Assembly: GCA_027922465.2 (NCBI GenBank)
Contig: BQMF02000026.1
Span: forward strand, 1,426,001-1,490,000
Reading direction: 5' to 3'
Source: Turritopsis dohrnii
Taxonomy: Eukaryota; Cnidaria; Hydrozoa; Anthoathecata; Oceaniidae
DNA length: 64,000 nucleotides
In this document: in pieces, positions 48,301-57,222 of the stretch
Layout: each line of letters opens with the position of its first letter
Position numbering within the stretch: position 1 is the stretch's first letter
Notes under the pieces: model-generated
The model's database searches: none
What the model was told of the DNA's origin: nothing
Seen by the model: only the letters and a program-made list of their open reading frames with translations
Position numbers and translations under genes: made by a program

Positions 48301-51300
48301 AGATCATTTTCAAACTTAAGACTTTGATTAAGGCAACGAGATAAGAAGACGTTTGCAGAATTAAGAAATAAAGGAGTTTGTTTTCTTGTTGTAGAATTCG
48401 CAAATTCTTTCCTTCTCCTGAAACCAATGAAATGTGTGGAAGTTTTCGCGCTATCACTGTGTCATATTTTTATTTTATGGGTTGGAAACAAAAATATATT
48501 ATACACACTCTATCTCGATATTTTTCAATCAGGGGGTAATAAAAGAAAATATAAACAGTCTGTATATTTTGTTATTTATTAACGAAACATAACCCGTCGG
48601 GTCAGCAAACTTGCCTAACTTTCAGTTACTATCGTTTTCACGATGATACTTGCTGACATCACACGGGATTTCAGTGTTTTGATTTTGTAGAGAGAAAGAT
48701 GGCGGCAAAGAAGTGTCTTGTTGATCAAATTTAAGTCTTAATGTGAATTATTTTTCTTCTGTACCGTTTTTGAAGCAAATGAATATGATTTTCTGTATTA
48801 CTGTGATATTCTGAATGTTTTCAGTCATGTTTCTTTTGGCTTGGGAGGAAAGCTTTAATGGCCTTACAAGAAAAACATTTTCTGAAGCTTAACTCTAAAA
48901 GTTTGAGCGATCAAGTTTTGGTGGTTAACAAAAGTTTCTTCTCATGCACATTACCTAGAAGATATGGAAGTAAATACCAAAAGTTTCTTTTGACAACATT
49001 TTTCTTTTTGCTCATTTGTCAAAAATTAAGTACATGAAATGCACCTAAAGTACTTTGCTGTCACTTAGTTTGCATTTCTTTGATTTTTAGTCAAATAGTT
49101 CTCATGGATATTGCTTACTTTTTATACACAAAAAAAAATTAAAAATTTGATTTTGCTGTAATTAAAAAAAAATTGATTTAAAATCATACTGTCAAATATT
49201 GTGAATTCACAACCAAACTTTATCTGAAAAAATTGTATATATGATTGTCAAAAACTCAAAATGGTACTTAGTTATTTTCCATGCTCTTTTTCAAAGCAAA
49301 TTAGTTTCTTTTAGTTGCTTTCTTTACAAGATTTCCTGAATATTTGTTTATTTCACAATTCATGTATGGTTGTTATGGTTGATGCTAGCTAGTTCAAGCT
49401 TTCCAAAATAAAAGCTTCTTGTTATGTAAATGAACACTTAACATCAAAACAACGAAGATCTGTTTGCTTTTCCTTATTTTCCTTATTTATAATTTCATTT
49501 TCACTTCATTTTCGTCTTCACTTTCATTGAGTGGAAGTATAGGAGAGTAAGTGTTGCAATGTGTTTATATTGCAATGTATGACTATTATCATTTCATCAT
49601 GATAAACTCCAAGTTTTCATTTTCTAATTTTTTGGAAACAAGAGTGGGGTATTGAATGTTAGAAACATAATTCAAATCCTGAAGTTAACTGGATCAATTA
49701 AACAAAGGCTAATGATCTTTTTTTTTCTTTTCTAAGAATCCCCTTGTTCTTAATCAATACAAACTTTAGAAGAGCCCCTAGTTCATTGTGGTTTGAAAAA
49801 TTGGTAATCAAACCAGGGAGTTAATAATCATTTTAATCAAGATTATAATCATTGTCATCTCTTCGATTAAAAAAGTAGAACCTTTAAGCTTAATTTAAGC
49901 TTAATTTAAGCTTAATTTTTTAACTCAGATTAGCACAAGTGTGAATGTCCATCAATAAATTAATTTCAGTTAACAAATCTAAGAAAAATGAATCTTAACA
50001 TGAATCTTTAGACTTGATTTCTGCATGATTTTATTGTTTTGCAGATACGTTTTGACTTTAATCACTGATGGACTTCGAAGCATACAAAAGTTTCATTTTG
50101 ATAAAGCAGCAGGCAGTGTACTGGCTTCATGTGTAAGATATTAAACTAGTTTCAATTTTCAGATGAATTTTGTTATAAAAATTGAATGCACTTACTTTGT
50201 TGATACAGGTATGCTTTATCGAAGATGGTTTCATTTATCTTGGTTCTCGTCTTGGAAACTCTTTGTTGTTACGTTGTGTTGAAAAAATTGCAGGTTAATG
50301 ATTATTCGTATTTTCTTCATTATAATTTTTAGCTGAATCATTTCTGACAAGTTCTCTTCTGACATAAAAAGGAGGATGTTTATTTCATGCACAAAGTTTA
50401 CTGAAATGAGTGAGGAGACAATTAATTTTTAAACATTTTTTAGATCCTGAATTCAATGAGGAGGTAATGTTTATTTGTGTCTGAAGCTTTTATATAATTT
50501 CAAAGTTTCCAGAGTTTCTAAGTTTCTTTTTAATTTACGACAATGACATTACACAAACCATTTTTGTAGATTTCATGTGATCCACCACTTCTTAAGAAAC
50601 GGAAAAAGAATGCAAGTGAGTTAGATTTTAAATTTTACCATCATTATTTTATTAGAAATGTTAAAAAAAATAATTTTCCTTTCTCTCCCCTAATACAGTT
50701 AATCAAAAAGATGAACAAAAATTTAGAAATGCCTCCATTATGAGGCATGTAAGACTAATGAGATAAGTTCCAAGTCAAGCAAGTTCATAACTAGTCTACC
50801 CATGTGTAAAATCTTTTTATTAATAAATAGCTGTCTACTATCACATATAAGAATAGTGAAAAGAAGGTAATGCTATCTTGTTGAACAAAAATTTTGACTT
50901 CACATTTCTCTTGCCACCAAATTTGGAGAAAAATATTGCCCTATCACCAGTATTGCAGACACATCTTTTGATATAATTATCTTCCGTTTTTCTTTTTTTT
51001 GCAGTTGATATTGATGATATGGAAATTTTTGGTGAGGAAGATGGAAGTGCTAACAAACCTATTCCTACATATGCTTTTGATGTTAGTGTTATAAAATTAT
51101 TTTTTTTATTTTTATTTTATTCAATAACAAAATCTTTTAGTTAAGTGAGTTAAGTTTCCAGCCTCATTAATGCTTTTATAAGAAGTTTTTGAAGAAAGCA
51201 TGATGATCTTAAATTCAGCCAAGTCATTGCAATATTATATTTCAGGTATCTGATAGCATATTAAATATTGGTCCCATTGCAAAAGTTGCTGTTGGTGAAC

Positions 51301-52024
51301 CTGCATTTTTATCGGTTTGTTGATCATTTATTTTATTAGATTTTGCTTTTTTTAATCAAGTGTAGTTGTAGTTGATGATGAAAATTTTTGTTCCAATTAC
51401 TTTTTTTTTCTTTTTTATATAATTCTTTGGATGTAAAGGAAGAGGTATGTGTAATGTATGACAGTAAATATATTTGCATCTCTGTTGATACTATTCTTAT
51501 TTCTTTTCAAAGTTTTTTAGTGGTAAACAAAATGATCTTGAGTTAGTATGTTGTTCGGGTTATGGCAAAAATGGTGCTTTGTCTATTTTACAGGTAGTTT
51601 TTTCAAATCTATCATTTACAATTGAATTTCTGAATCATTGATTTAAATGATGACTGGTTTTTAGAGAACTATAAGACCTCAAGTGGTCACGACATTTGAG
51701 CTTCCAGGATGCTTGAATATGTGGACTGTGTACTCAAAACAGAAGGTATATTAAGTATTAACATTGTGATTCATTTTCATATTTTTATGGAATGCTTTGA
51801 AGAGTTTTAGTAGATGACGATTTTCAAGTTATTTGTAAAAGCAGTTATATGGAATGAAAAAATTGAATATAATAAAGATAGTTGTTGAGTCTTTAATTGA
51901 AAATTAAGGTGAAACTGCATCTGCTTTCTGTATTACTATTTCCTTTCAAAAACATTTTCAGGATGATGACGGAGAACAGCGTTACCATGCTTATCTTATT
52001 TTATCAAGAGAAGATTCAACTATG
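30351..52024 (+). CDS. CPSF1: Cleavage and polyadenylation specificity factor subunit 1, 5' part
   Basis: Subunit of the nuclear pre-mRNA 3'-end processing complex; with WDR33 and CPSF30 it scaffolds recognition of the AAUAAA signal. Eighteen exons join without a frame break to 533 codons: 30351-30488, 40885-41007, 41111-41191, 41644-41789, 42530-42679, 43159-43298, 44598-44708, 44787-44880, 50045-50132, 50209-50293, 50444-50463, 50570-50615, 51005-51081, 51246-51314, 51439-51444, 51513-51593, 51665-51745, 51962-52024. Landmarks shared with the animal protein include SFKDAK-like [42 protein letters not shown] and LSREDST. These belong to the first beta-propeller and the MMS1-like N-terminal region. 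The acceptor of exon 2 is the least certain. The remaining two thirds of the ~1440-residue protein was not found downstream in the window. Confidence 0.93.
30882..34895 (+). mobile_element. Full-length hAT element with 5-bp target duplication
   Basis: 4014 bp with inverted ends CAGGGCCTATTC/GAATAGGCCCTG and a perfect 5-bp duplication GTAAA (30877-30881, 34896-34900). No 8-bp match is possible at these flanks. A subterminal hairpin GTGCGATAATCGCAC lies near 30909. It encodes a nearly intact transposase. It sits inside the TTAA element in CPSF1 intron 1, same strand as CPSF1. Confidence 0.88.
31278..33917 (+). pseudogene. hAT transposase with intron, two frameshifts
   Basis: Exon 1 (31278-31369) starts at [15 protein letters not shown], a basic leader, and splices (GT at 31370, AG at 31493-31494) in phase to exon 2 at 31495. 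Then come an acidic segment and a TTF/BED-type zinc finger (WMCKICEKY followed by [14 protein letters not shown], near 31830-31970). The catalytic hAT core holds [10 protein letters not shown] and [16 protein letters not shown], and the C-terminal dimerisation motif is [19 protein letters not shown] near 33757. The frame shifts once near 32050 and again at about 33627, just before the dimerisation domain. Otherwise it is complete, so it is a recent casualty or contains sequence errors. It resembles the ZNF862/KIAA1586-like hAT lineage. Confidence 0.85.
34901..37316. other. Unassigned interior of the TTAA element
   Basis: About 2.4 kb with no recognisable protein or RNA gene. It holds a short GATAAATA-type microsatellite near 36999-37035 and the AATTGATTTTAT-rich block near 37085-37200. 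Confidence 0.4.
37317..39160 (+). repeat. Dispersed repeat R1, copy C (longest)
   Basis: Starts ATATATTTCCCCGTAGGG and ends GGGGAAATATATAGTCGCG; the termini carry inverted ATATATTTCCCC words. About 1.84 kb, non-coding. Copies A, B and D align to parts of it in either orientation. Confidence 0.7.
39161..40340. other. Possible decayed coding region in the TTAA element
   Basis: The minus strand from about 39480 to 39250 gives two long stretches of plausible codons separated by stops (for example [17 protein letters not shown]). I could not assign a family. Nothing else is visible. Confidence 0.3.
42680..43158 (+). other. GC-AG intron of CPSF1
   Basis: The donor is GG|GCAAGTA, the consensus context of GC donors, and the acceptor is TTTTACAG. 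Using it joins GG+A and gives the conserved SAGRIAVRQD reading. The nearest GT (caa|gta, 3 bases on) would leave the wrong phase. Confidence 0.82.
44192..44280 (+). repeat. 18-bp minisatellite in a CPSF1 intron
   Basis: About five near-perfect head-to-tail copies of TTTCACAACACCAGCATC. The length is a multiple of three, so it gives a spurious peptide repeat FHNTSI. It lies inside the intron 43299-44597. Confidence 0.9.
44430..44554 (+). mobile_element. Helitron 3' end fragment in a CPSF1 intron
   Basis: Matches the last ~120 bp of 56095-56624 (CTACAACATGGGTACAC, then GAACATGGGCAGTGAGCAACGCC). It ends GGCGG-CTAG (44551-44554) followed by T, about 40 bp before CPSF1 exon 7. Confidence 0.68.
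45551..47985 (-). repeat. Dispersed repeat R1, copy D (interrupted)
   Basis: The reverse complement of much of 37317-39160. It starts at the conserved GACTATATATTTCCCCAAAG end near 45570 and runs to a CATGATCATGGAATTAATCC block near 47870, with the hAT-like element 46423-47687 inserted. The other end is truncated. Confidence 0.65.
46423..47687 (-). mobile_element. hAT-like element with 5-bp duplication
   Basis: 1265 bp with inverted ends CAGGGTTCGAATTA/TAATTCGAACCCTG and a perfect 5-bp duplication CATAA (46418-46422, 47688-47692). The intact site is visible in R1 copy C. On the minus strand 46637-46849 encodes a short acidic C-terminus beginning [16 protein letters not shown], a pattern seen near the end of hAT-type proteins. 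The rest of the transposase is missing. Confidence 0.78.
48037..48126. mobile_element. 90-bp TTAA-flanked foldback MITE
   Basis: Inverted ends GGGCAGAAACTTTCGCG (one mismatch with the other arm) leave only a short spacer, and TTAA flanks both sides (48033-48036, 48127-48130). No coding capacity. Confidence 0.82.
48154..48380 (+). pseudogene. Degenerate THAP zinc-finger domain
   Basis: From ATG-TTG-TGT near 48154 the sequence encodes CAIP, then after a small frameshift [23 protein letters not shown] and VFVCEDHFQ before stops. C..C, the conserved tryptophan and C-x2-H are the THAP (C2CH) ligands and core residue. It is a fragment, probably from a Kolobok or P-type transposase gene; it has no catalytic region. 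Confidence 0.7.
50444..50463 (+). CDS. CPSF1: CPSF1 20-nt exon
   Basis: A 20-nt exon (acceptor TTTTTTAG, donor GAG|GTAATG) joins in phase with both neighbours to give DPEFNEE. It lies in the poorly conserved acidic linker before the lysine-rich KKRKK segment. Confidence 0.72.
50699..50748 (+). other. Candidate 50-nt alternative (poison) exon
   Basis: It has a strong acceptor (CCCCTAATACAG) and donor (CAT|GTAAGA). Its length is not a multiple of three; including it breaks the frame of the next exon, while skipping it joins exons 12 and 14 perfectly. It begins with the same TT dinucleotide as the real exon 51005-51081. Confidence 0.45.
51439..51444 (+). CDS. CPSF1: CPSF1 6-nt microexon (Glu-Glu)
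   Basis: GTAAAG|GAAGAG|GTATGT inside the intron between 51314 and 51513. Both neighbouring exons are phase 0, so it adds two glutamates after the FLS of GEPAFLS. The animal protein has EE at exactly this place, supporting real use. Without it the frame would still be open. Confidence 0.72.
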
Positions 52025-52559
52025 GTAGGGATATAATGCCTTAAATTATGATGATAAGTTTAATAATTTTTTAATTTTAATTAAGCAGCTGCAATATTGG
52101 ATATAGTATCTTTATCCAGAATAAATGCTTCAATGAGTTACCAGTAATTGGCAAAAAGAAACGAATTATGATAATTTTACAGCTAACACAAAAAAAATTA
52201 ATTTAAATTCTGCAATGGCCAAGCATTTTTAAGATTTCACAGTAATTTCTAAGTTTTTACTTTTCTCTATTTTTACTGTTTATAAATTAAACAAAGATCT
52301 CCTATAATTTTTTAATGTATGCACATACTAGGCCATGTACATAATGGAGGCAAAATAAATGATAACAAGAAGCTGTATGACTTGAAGACTTCAGGACGTG
52401 TCATGATTGCATAACTAAGTCAATGTTACAGCATGTTCACCGTAGTGGTTATCACTCTCAGTCTAGTAATACACTATCTGCTTTTATGTCTTCCAAATGT
52501 TTCTGTAAGGATCATAGTCATTATGAAATTAGACTGAACTGGCATAACATCGATAATCT
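52025..52559. other. Start of the next CPSF1 intron
   Basis: Begins with GTAGGG after exon 18. No sequence matching the next conserved CPSF1 segment is visible here or later in the window. Confidence 0.5.
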
Positions 52560-53575
52560 GCAAAGTCTGATGTCCTCCTCATATTCCCTTGTTACCTTCT
52601 CATCTGCATGAATAGCATTTCTGTCAAAATTTCCAATTAAAAAGAGTCCATCGATTGATGTAACATGGCTTAATGCTACATACATTTGACCATTATTGAA
52701 TATGCTTTGTCTGAATAAGTCAAAGCTAACAATTATTTTATTCAAACTCAAGCTCTGAACTATGTGGCATGTGCATACCCATGCTAAGATCAAGGGAAAT
52801 TGTGTTCACTTGATAATGGGTGATGAATATTATTTTACATTTGTTCGAATTTCAGTAGGGAACAGCCTGATTTTCCATTGCAAACCTATCAGACACCATT
52901 CTATTATAACCAACTTTTGCATCATCAAACTTCACATATATTTTTGTCACTGTTGGCATTCAGATAATTTTAACACTGCACCCAATTGACCATTAATTAG
53001 CCTATCAGTAATGTCAACATAACCCTTGCACCAACTTTTAAAGTTAGATTAAATACCAGACCTCCAGTTCTACCCGCTGGACAAGTTAAGAAAGTCTTTT
53101 ATACATGATATGGAACCCCATTAGGGATTTGATCTATAGCATTCAAACTACATTCAAAGGAATCAATTTGATTGAGCATAAGATGGTGGTGTTGACTAGC
53201 TAGAGAATTTTCAGAAAAAATATGAACTGCATCATGCGGAAAGTTTGCATCAGTGACATTTATGAAACGTGATTTTAGAAGTTCTTCATCCTCTTAAGTT
53301 AGTTGACCAATTCTTACAATATTCAAAAGATCTATGAGCACACTATCACCTCTTTGCCTCATTACTTCAGTGCGCTCAACCATTCCAAACTTTTTCCACA
53401 GAGGAAATATATTATAAGTCACATCATAGTACTCTCCAAAAATAGCTTTTTTCAAAACTGGTGGTAGTTGATATAAATCACCAACTAGGATTACAGTTAA
53501 TCCCGCAAATAACCTGAATGTTTCACACCCATAAATTTCATCGAGCCTCTGGTGCACATTACTTTAATTCAGACA
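52560..53575 (-). pseudogene. Helitron PIF1-type helicase, C-terminal part
   Basis: Minus-strand remnants of the DNA helicase half of a Helitron RepHel protein. From the N-terminal side: VHQRLDEIYGC, then VILVGDLYQLPPV (motif III region, near 53480), a stop near 53296, the downstream DAVHIFSEN and KVGARVMLT segments near 53040-53230, and finally LILAWVCTCHIVQSLSL and FNNGQMYVALSHVTS (motifs V/VI, near 52650-52790). The usual HKxQG reads HIVQS and SRVTS reads SHVTS, so catalytic residues are altered. Several frameshifts and stops make it dead. Rep remnants of the same strand lie at 62150-63870. Confidence 0.82.
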
Positions 53576-53945
53576 GTTGTATTCGCAATGCACATTTTCT
53601 CTTATCAGGAAGTTTTGTTACAACTACTGTAAATGACCGATTAAGCGCCCTGAGCACTTATTATTTTTTGTAACTTTTACGGTGGGCGCTTATACGGATG
53701 GGTGCTTAATTGAGTCCTGGGCAGTTAATAAAATATCACTAAAACCACTAATGCAGTTTATCTTTTCACTGAATGCTGACAAAAGAACCGCTTGTGTCCT
53801 ACATGAGCAACTTCAAAAAAAAAAATCGATAAATACTCTCACTTTGAGATGAAAATAATTCATTCTCGCATTATTAGGTTTCCTTCTTTATAGTGAAATA
53901 TAAGCTAAGCTTCTCTCTATTAATCAACTAAGCTTCTCTCTATTA
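53576..53945. other. Between helicase and LINE remnants
   Basis: No gene. The block 53640-53730 with GCGCTTAATC/GGCGCTTA words looks like a small MITE piece. CTAAGCTTCTCTCTATTAATC occurs twice in tandem at about 53906-53950, directly before the LINE sequence. Confidence 0.4.
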
Positions 53946-54419
53946 ATCGTTTCAGGGACCCTGTAACTCCTTCTGTTCTTATGAACGGAAGTGAGCTTGC
54001 AGAGTCATCTCATGTTTGTCTTCTAGGTTACTTTCATGGGCATTGTTCGGATGACTTGCATCAACTGACCCCTTCTCCTAAGACTTTCTCTCGAAACACT
54101 CGTCTCTCTTCGAATTCTCATCCTTTGACTGTTCAGGTCCCAACATGCCATAAGAACTTTTATTCATCTAGCTTTCTCCCTCGGACTGCTCGCCTCTGGA
54201 ATTCTCTCCCTCATAGTTGTTTTCCTGCTGAGTATGATCTGCAATCTTTTAAATCCAAGGTTAACCGCCACCTTGCTCTGTCTTTATAACTCTTTTTCCT
54301 TTTCTCATCTTTCTCATCTGTCTTTATACTCTTTTTCCTTTTCTCATGTTGTAGCTCTCTGCCTAGTAGTGGCTTCAGCCTTGCAGGGAGCAACCCATTT
54401 AAAAAAAAAAAAAAAAAAA
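53946..54419 (+). mobile_element. 5'-truncated non-LTR retrotransposon (CR1/L2-like)
   Basis: The open frame 53950-54289 encodes the extreme C-terminus of a LINE reverse transcriptase protein: NTRLSSNSHPL, FLPRTARLWNSLP and LQSFKSKVNRHLA. This signature ends many CR1/L2/Jockey-like ORF2 proteins. It is followed by about 110 bp of 3' UTR with a duplicated ~30-bp CTTTTTCCTTTTCTCAT segment and a 19-base poly-A tail (54401-54419). 5' truncation is the normal outcome of target-primed reverse transcription. The insertion cuts off the HECT exon at 54420. Confidence 0.85.
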
Positions 54420-55514
54420 GCCAACTTTTATAGCACTTCTTAGACCATTTGAAACATATTCGTAGACCCAAGGAGCAAGAAAGGCTGGTGCAGGACCACC
54501 ATTCACAATGGAAGCTGAGATCAAGTGACCCATCTATATTCTAATACGCGCTGTGCATCCGCTTTTTTCACGCTTTCACTCTCTAAAATTTCGGGTCGTT
54601 TTTGCGGTCACTTATTCATAATGGAGTGTCAGACCACGGTGGTTAATATTTTTCTACGATTAGTATAGGGGAAAAACATTGCATTGCATTACGATTTAAG
54701 TACGATTTAGAACTTTTTTGTTTGTTTGTTTTGTTTTTTCTTATAGTATTAATAGGGTTTCTGCGTCATTACTTTTCAAATAATATGGGATTGAAGAAAT
54801 AAATATCAAGGTTTTTAATCATGACGGTCTGGGTTTGTAAAGAAAATCGCAATTGTTTTTAATTCACATTTCGACACTTTTACGACTATCGCGTTTGGCT
54901 TTTATTTACATTGGGGTGTGGATTCCATGAACAGTTACAGCGATTTTAATCTTTTTGTTGTTTACCTGTACGCACAATTTTATTTTTACCACTGCATATA
55001 TCGTGTCGTGAAAGATTTATTATGAATATTTTGATGTGTTTCAGATCTTCTGATTAAAAAGTTTTTCTGTTCATAACTCCAGTGTTGAACTAAATATGTT
55101 TTAGCCGGAATACCTAGAGATTTTTAATTAAAAGAGTGAAGAGTGTTTTTTTCTGTATTGACGTTAGATATTTTTAATCAAGGGGAACCATTGCATTGCA
55201 TCTTCAATTTATTTAACAGAGTGAAAAATGTAAAAAGTGAAAAAAGTGGATGCAAGGCAAACAACAAAAATGCTCTACACGGGATACTACATTCTAAACA
55301 TTCTACATTCCAAACAATTGAGGAACTTTATCATACTAAAATTCATTATACTATGCCTTTCTCTCTGTTCAGCTCACATCGATTAAAACCTGTAAAAAAT
55401 TTTTACAAGGGTTACTAGTTGATCTTTCTGCAACACTTGCTATGCCACATAAGGGCTCCCAACCATTTTGTTCATCACCAAAGTTGTATTTAGCTTTGAT
55501 GGCCTTCAAAGCTT
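54420..55514 (-). pseudogene. HECT-domain exon, interrupted by a Helitron
   Basis: On the minus strand an acceptor TTTTTTCTAG precedes 55514 and the exon reads ALKAIKAKYNFGDEQNGWEP through GIASVAERS to 55419. It resumes at 54532 with GHLISASIVNGGPAPAFLAP and WVYEYVSNGL down to 54420. The 886 bp between is a Helitron; the ATG codon at the joint is made of one base from each side. Homology is to the N-lobe of HECT E3 ubiquitin ligases of the G2E3-like type. The rest of the HECT domain, including the catalytic cysteine, is lost beyond the LINE insertion. Phase with the previous exon is correct. Confidence 0.82.
54533..55418 (+). mobile_element. Non-autonomous Helitron in a HECT exon
   Basis: 886 bp with 5' TCTATATTCTAATACGCG (preceded by A) and 3' hairpin TGTAAAAAATTTTTACA, AGGGTTA, then CTAG at 55415-55418 (followed by T). 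No target duplication, insertion between A and T: the canonical Helitron outcome. It shares ATTGCATTGCATC and related segments with 56095-56624 and 28181-28717. No protein encoded. Confidence 0.85.
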
Positions 55515-55842
55515 CTAGAAAAAACACAATAATTAGCTAATGATGATTATAACATAGAAAAGTATTTTATGTAAAAACGAGAAATTTTCAAGGTAGCAAT
55601 TAACAAAGAAGGAAAGTCTGCAGTAGTTTCTACAGTATCATTCTTAACATTTCATTAAGATGCAGTGTTTCTACAGGCAGACTCATTTCTATCCCTGTAT
55701 ACATTACATTATGTTTTGATGAACAGTAGAAATAACATTTTGGCATTCTTTATCTTCTTGATAATGAAATGAGAAAAACAAATCATATTATTATTATAAT
55801 ACTGAATTCAAGAAATTGAAGACAAAAGGTTAATAAAGAAAC

Positions 55843-56690
55843 CTGTATAGAACTCTCTTGACACTCCACTTGTGTCCACTGCTGGCTCCCCAACGAATGT
55901 AAACTTGTAAGGTCTGTTGAGTTTGATTCTGTTCCATTTTTTACTGAAGAATTTCATAAAATCTTCAAATTCATAGTGTCTTCTGATGTAGATCAATAAA
56001 GGTTCCTCATTAGTTAACTGAATATTATTTCTCAATAGTACTGGTATTTCATTATAATCAACTTTATTTTCCTTTTTTCCTTGGTTCTCGTCAATCTTAT
56101 TATAATAATCCATGCTGTGCATCCCACTTTTATTTTAGAGAGTGATATATTTAGTTTTATTTTGAGGTCATCGTCTTCTTATGTGCGTGTAAAACCACGT
56201 AGAGGGGAGAGACACTTTTTTCACGATTATTCCAAAAGCACATGGCATCATTTGACGTCAGTTTTTTTATGATCACGGGGAATCATTGCATTGCATCCCC
56301 AATCGAACGCGACGTTTTTGGGGAAATATCTCGAGAACCAATAGGGATAACTGATGTTTTTTGGGGTCCGCGATACGGGTAAAGGGGTGACGCAACATTT
56401 GGGCCTAAATTTTATTTGGTACTGCGGCTATGACGTCATCAAAATCTTTGAAAGACGATATCTGCAACGATTGATCGCAGCGAAACGATCCCATACATTT
56501 TTTTGATCAGTTTTTCGAGCTCTACAACGTGGGCAAACTTATCATTGCCAATTCTTCATTTTATTTTTCATGAACTGGAAGCATGCTGAACATGGGTGGC
56601 GAGCGACGCCGCCTTGCTGGCTAGTAGCTTGGATAATCTTTTTATCATTATTATCGTCGCTATGGTCACTGTCAATTAAATAAATGATTG
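55843..56690 (-). pseudogene. HECT-domain exon, interrupted by a second Helitron
   Basis: Read on the minus strand, an open frame comes from about 56690 (HSDDNNDKKIIQA) to 56625. It jumps the Helitron 56095-56624 and continues from 56094 with DENQGKKENKVDYNEI, PLLIYIRRHYEFEDFMKFF and FTFVGEPAVDTSGVSREFY to a GT donor after 55843. FVGE.AVD..G..REF is the start of the HECT domain. The exon ends in phase 1 and matches the phase of the next exon (55514). The intron 55515-55842 is 328 nt. The start of this exon is uncertain; acceptor-like TTGACAG lies near 56692 but joins the upstream exon out of phase. Confidence 0.78.
56095..56624 (+). mobile_element. Non-autonomous Helitron in a second HECT exon
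   Basis: 530 bp, TC at 56095 (preceded by A) to CTAG at 56621-56624 (followed by T). A GGCG-AGCGA-CGCC hairpin ends 10 bases before CTAG. No target duplication. It shares long segments with the Helitrons at 28181 and 54533. Confidence 0.82.
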
Positions 56691-57222
56691 GTTTGTTTTT
56701 TTTATTCAAGCAATTATTTGTGTGTTTTTCAATTAAAGGGATTCCGAGGTGGAAGTAAAAAGAAACTTCAAATCAAGTATTGAGTATAAAAAACACTTGC
56801 TGTGCAATCAAAACTCTTTTAAAATTGTCCTGAGTTAAATAATGTTTCTTTAAAATTTTAAGTAATCTTGCTTCTCTTCTTCGCTCGACCGCCATGTTTA
56901 CCATCTTCTTCAGGAGAATATAAAGTTTCGCGCCAGATCTCTAATACGATCTGACGTCACAGTAGGGCTATTAAAATTTTTAGAAGTAACTCATATTCAG
57001 AAAATAAAATGCACATTGAATTTAAAATAAATTAATCAACGAATTATCATTTATTTTCTATTTTCATACAATACTGTTTGTTAAAACATTCTTCCTTGTT
57101 CAATCAGCCATTTCAAATGAAACGTGCTTCAGGAATAAAGAAAATTTCCCGCGCTTTCTGATTCAGTATCAATCACTTTTTTTGTGAAGAGTAGCTAACT
57201 TACAAAATTAATTCATGTTAAA

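Larger units (their letters stand above)
44881..50044 (+). other. Long CPSF1 intron with nested repeats
   Basis: A 5.2-kb intron starting GTAAGT and ending TTTTGCAG. It contains R1 copy D with a nested hAT-like element, a 90-bp TTAA MITE and a THAP remnant. The stretch 48400-50044 shows no gene; a three-unit AAGCTTAATTT repeat lies near 49885-49918. Confidence 0.8.

Noticed and set aside
50699..50748. Constitutive CPSF1 exon
   Set aside because: Including it puts the next exon out of frame, whereas skipping it preserves both phase and the conserved protein reading; kept only as a possible alternative exon.
56096..56122. ATG start of the HECT fragment at 56122
   Set aside because: Those codons lie inside the Helitron 5' end; the real upstream coding sequence resumes at 56625.
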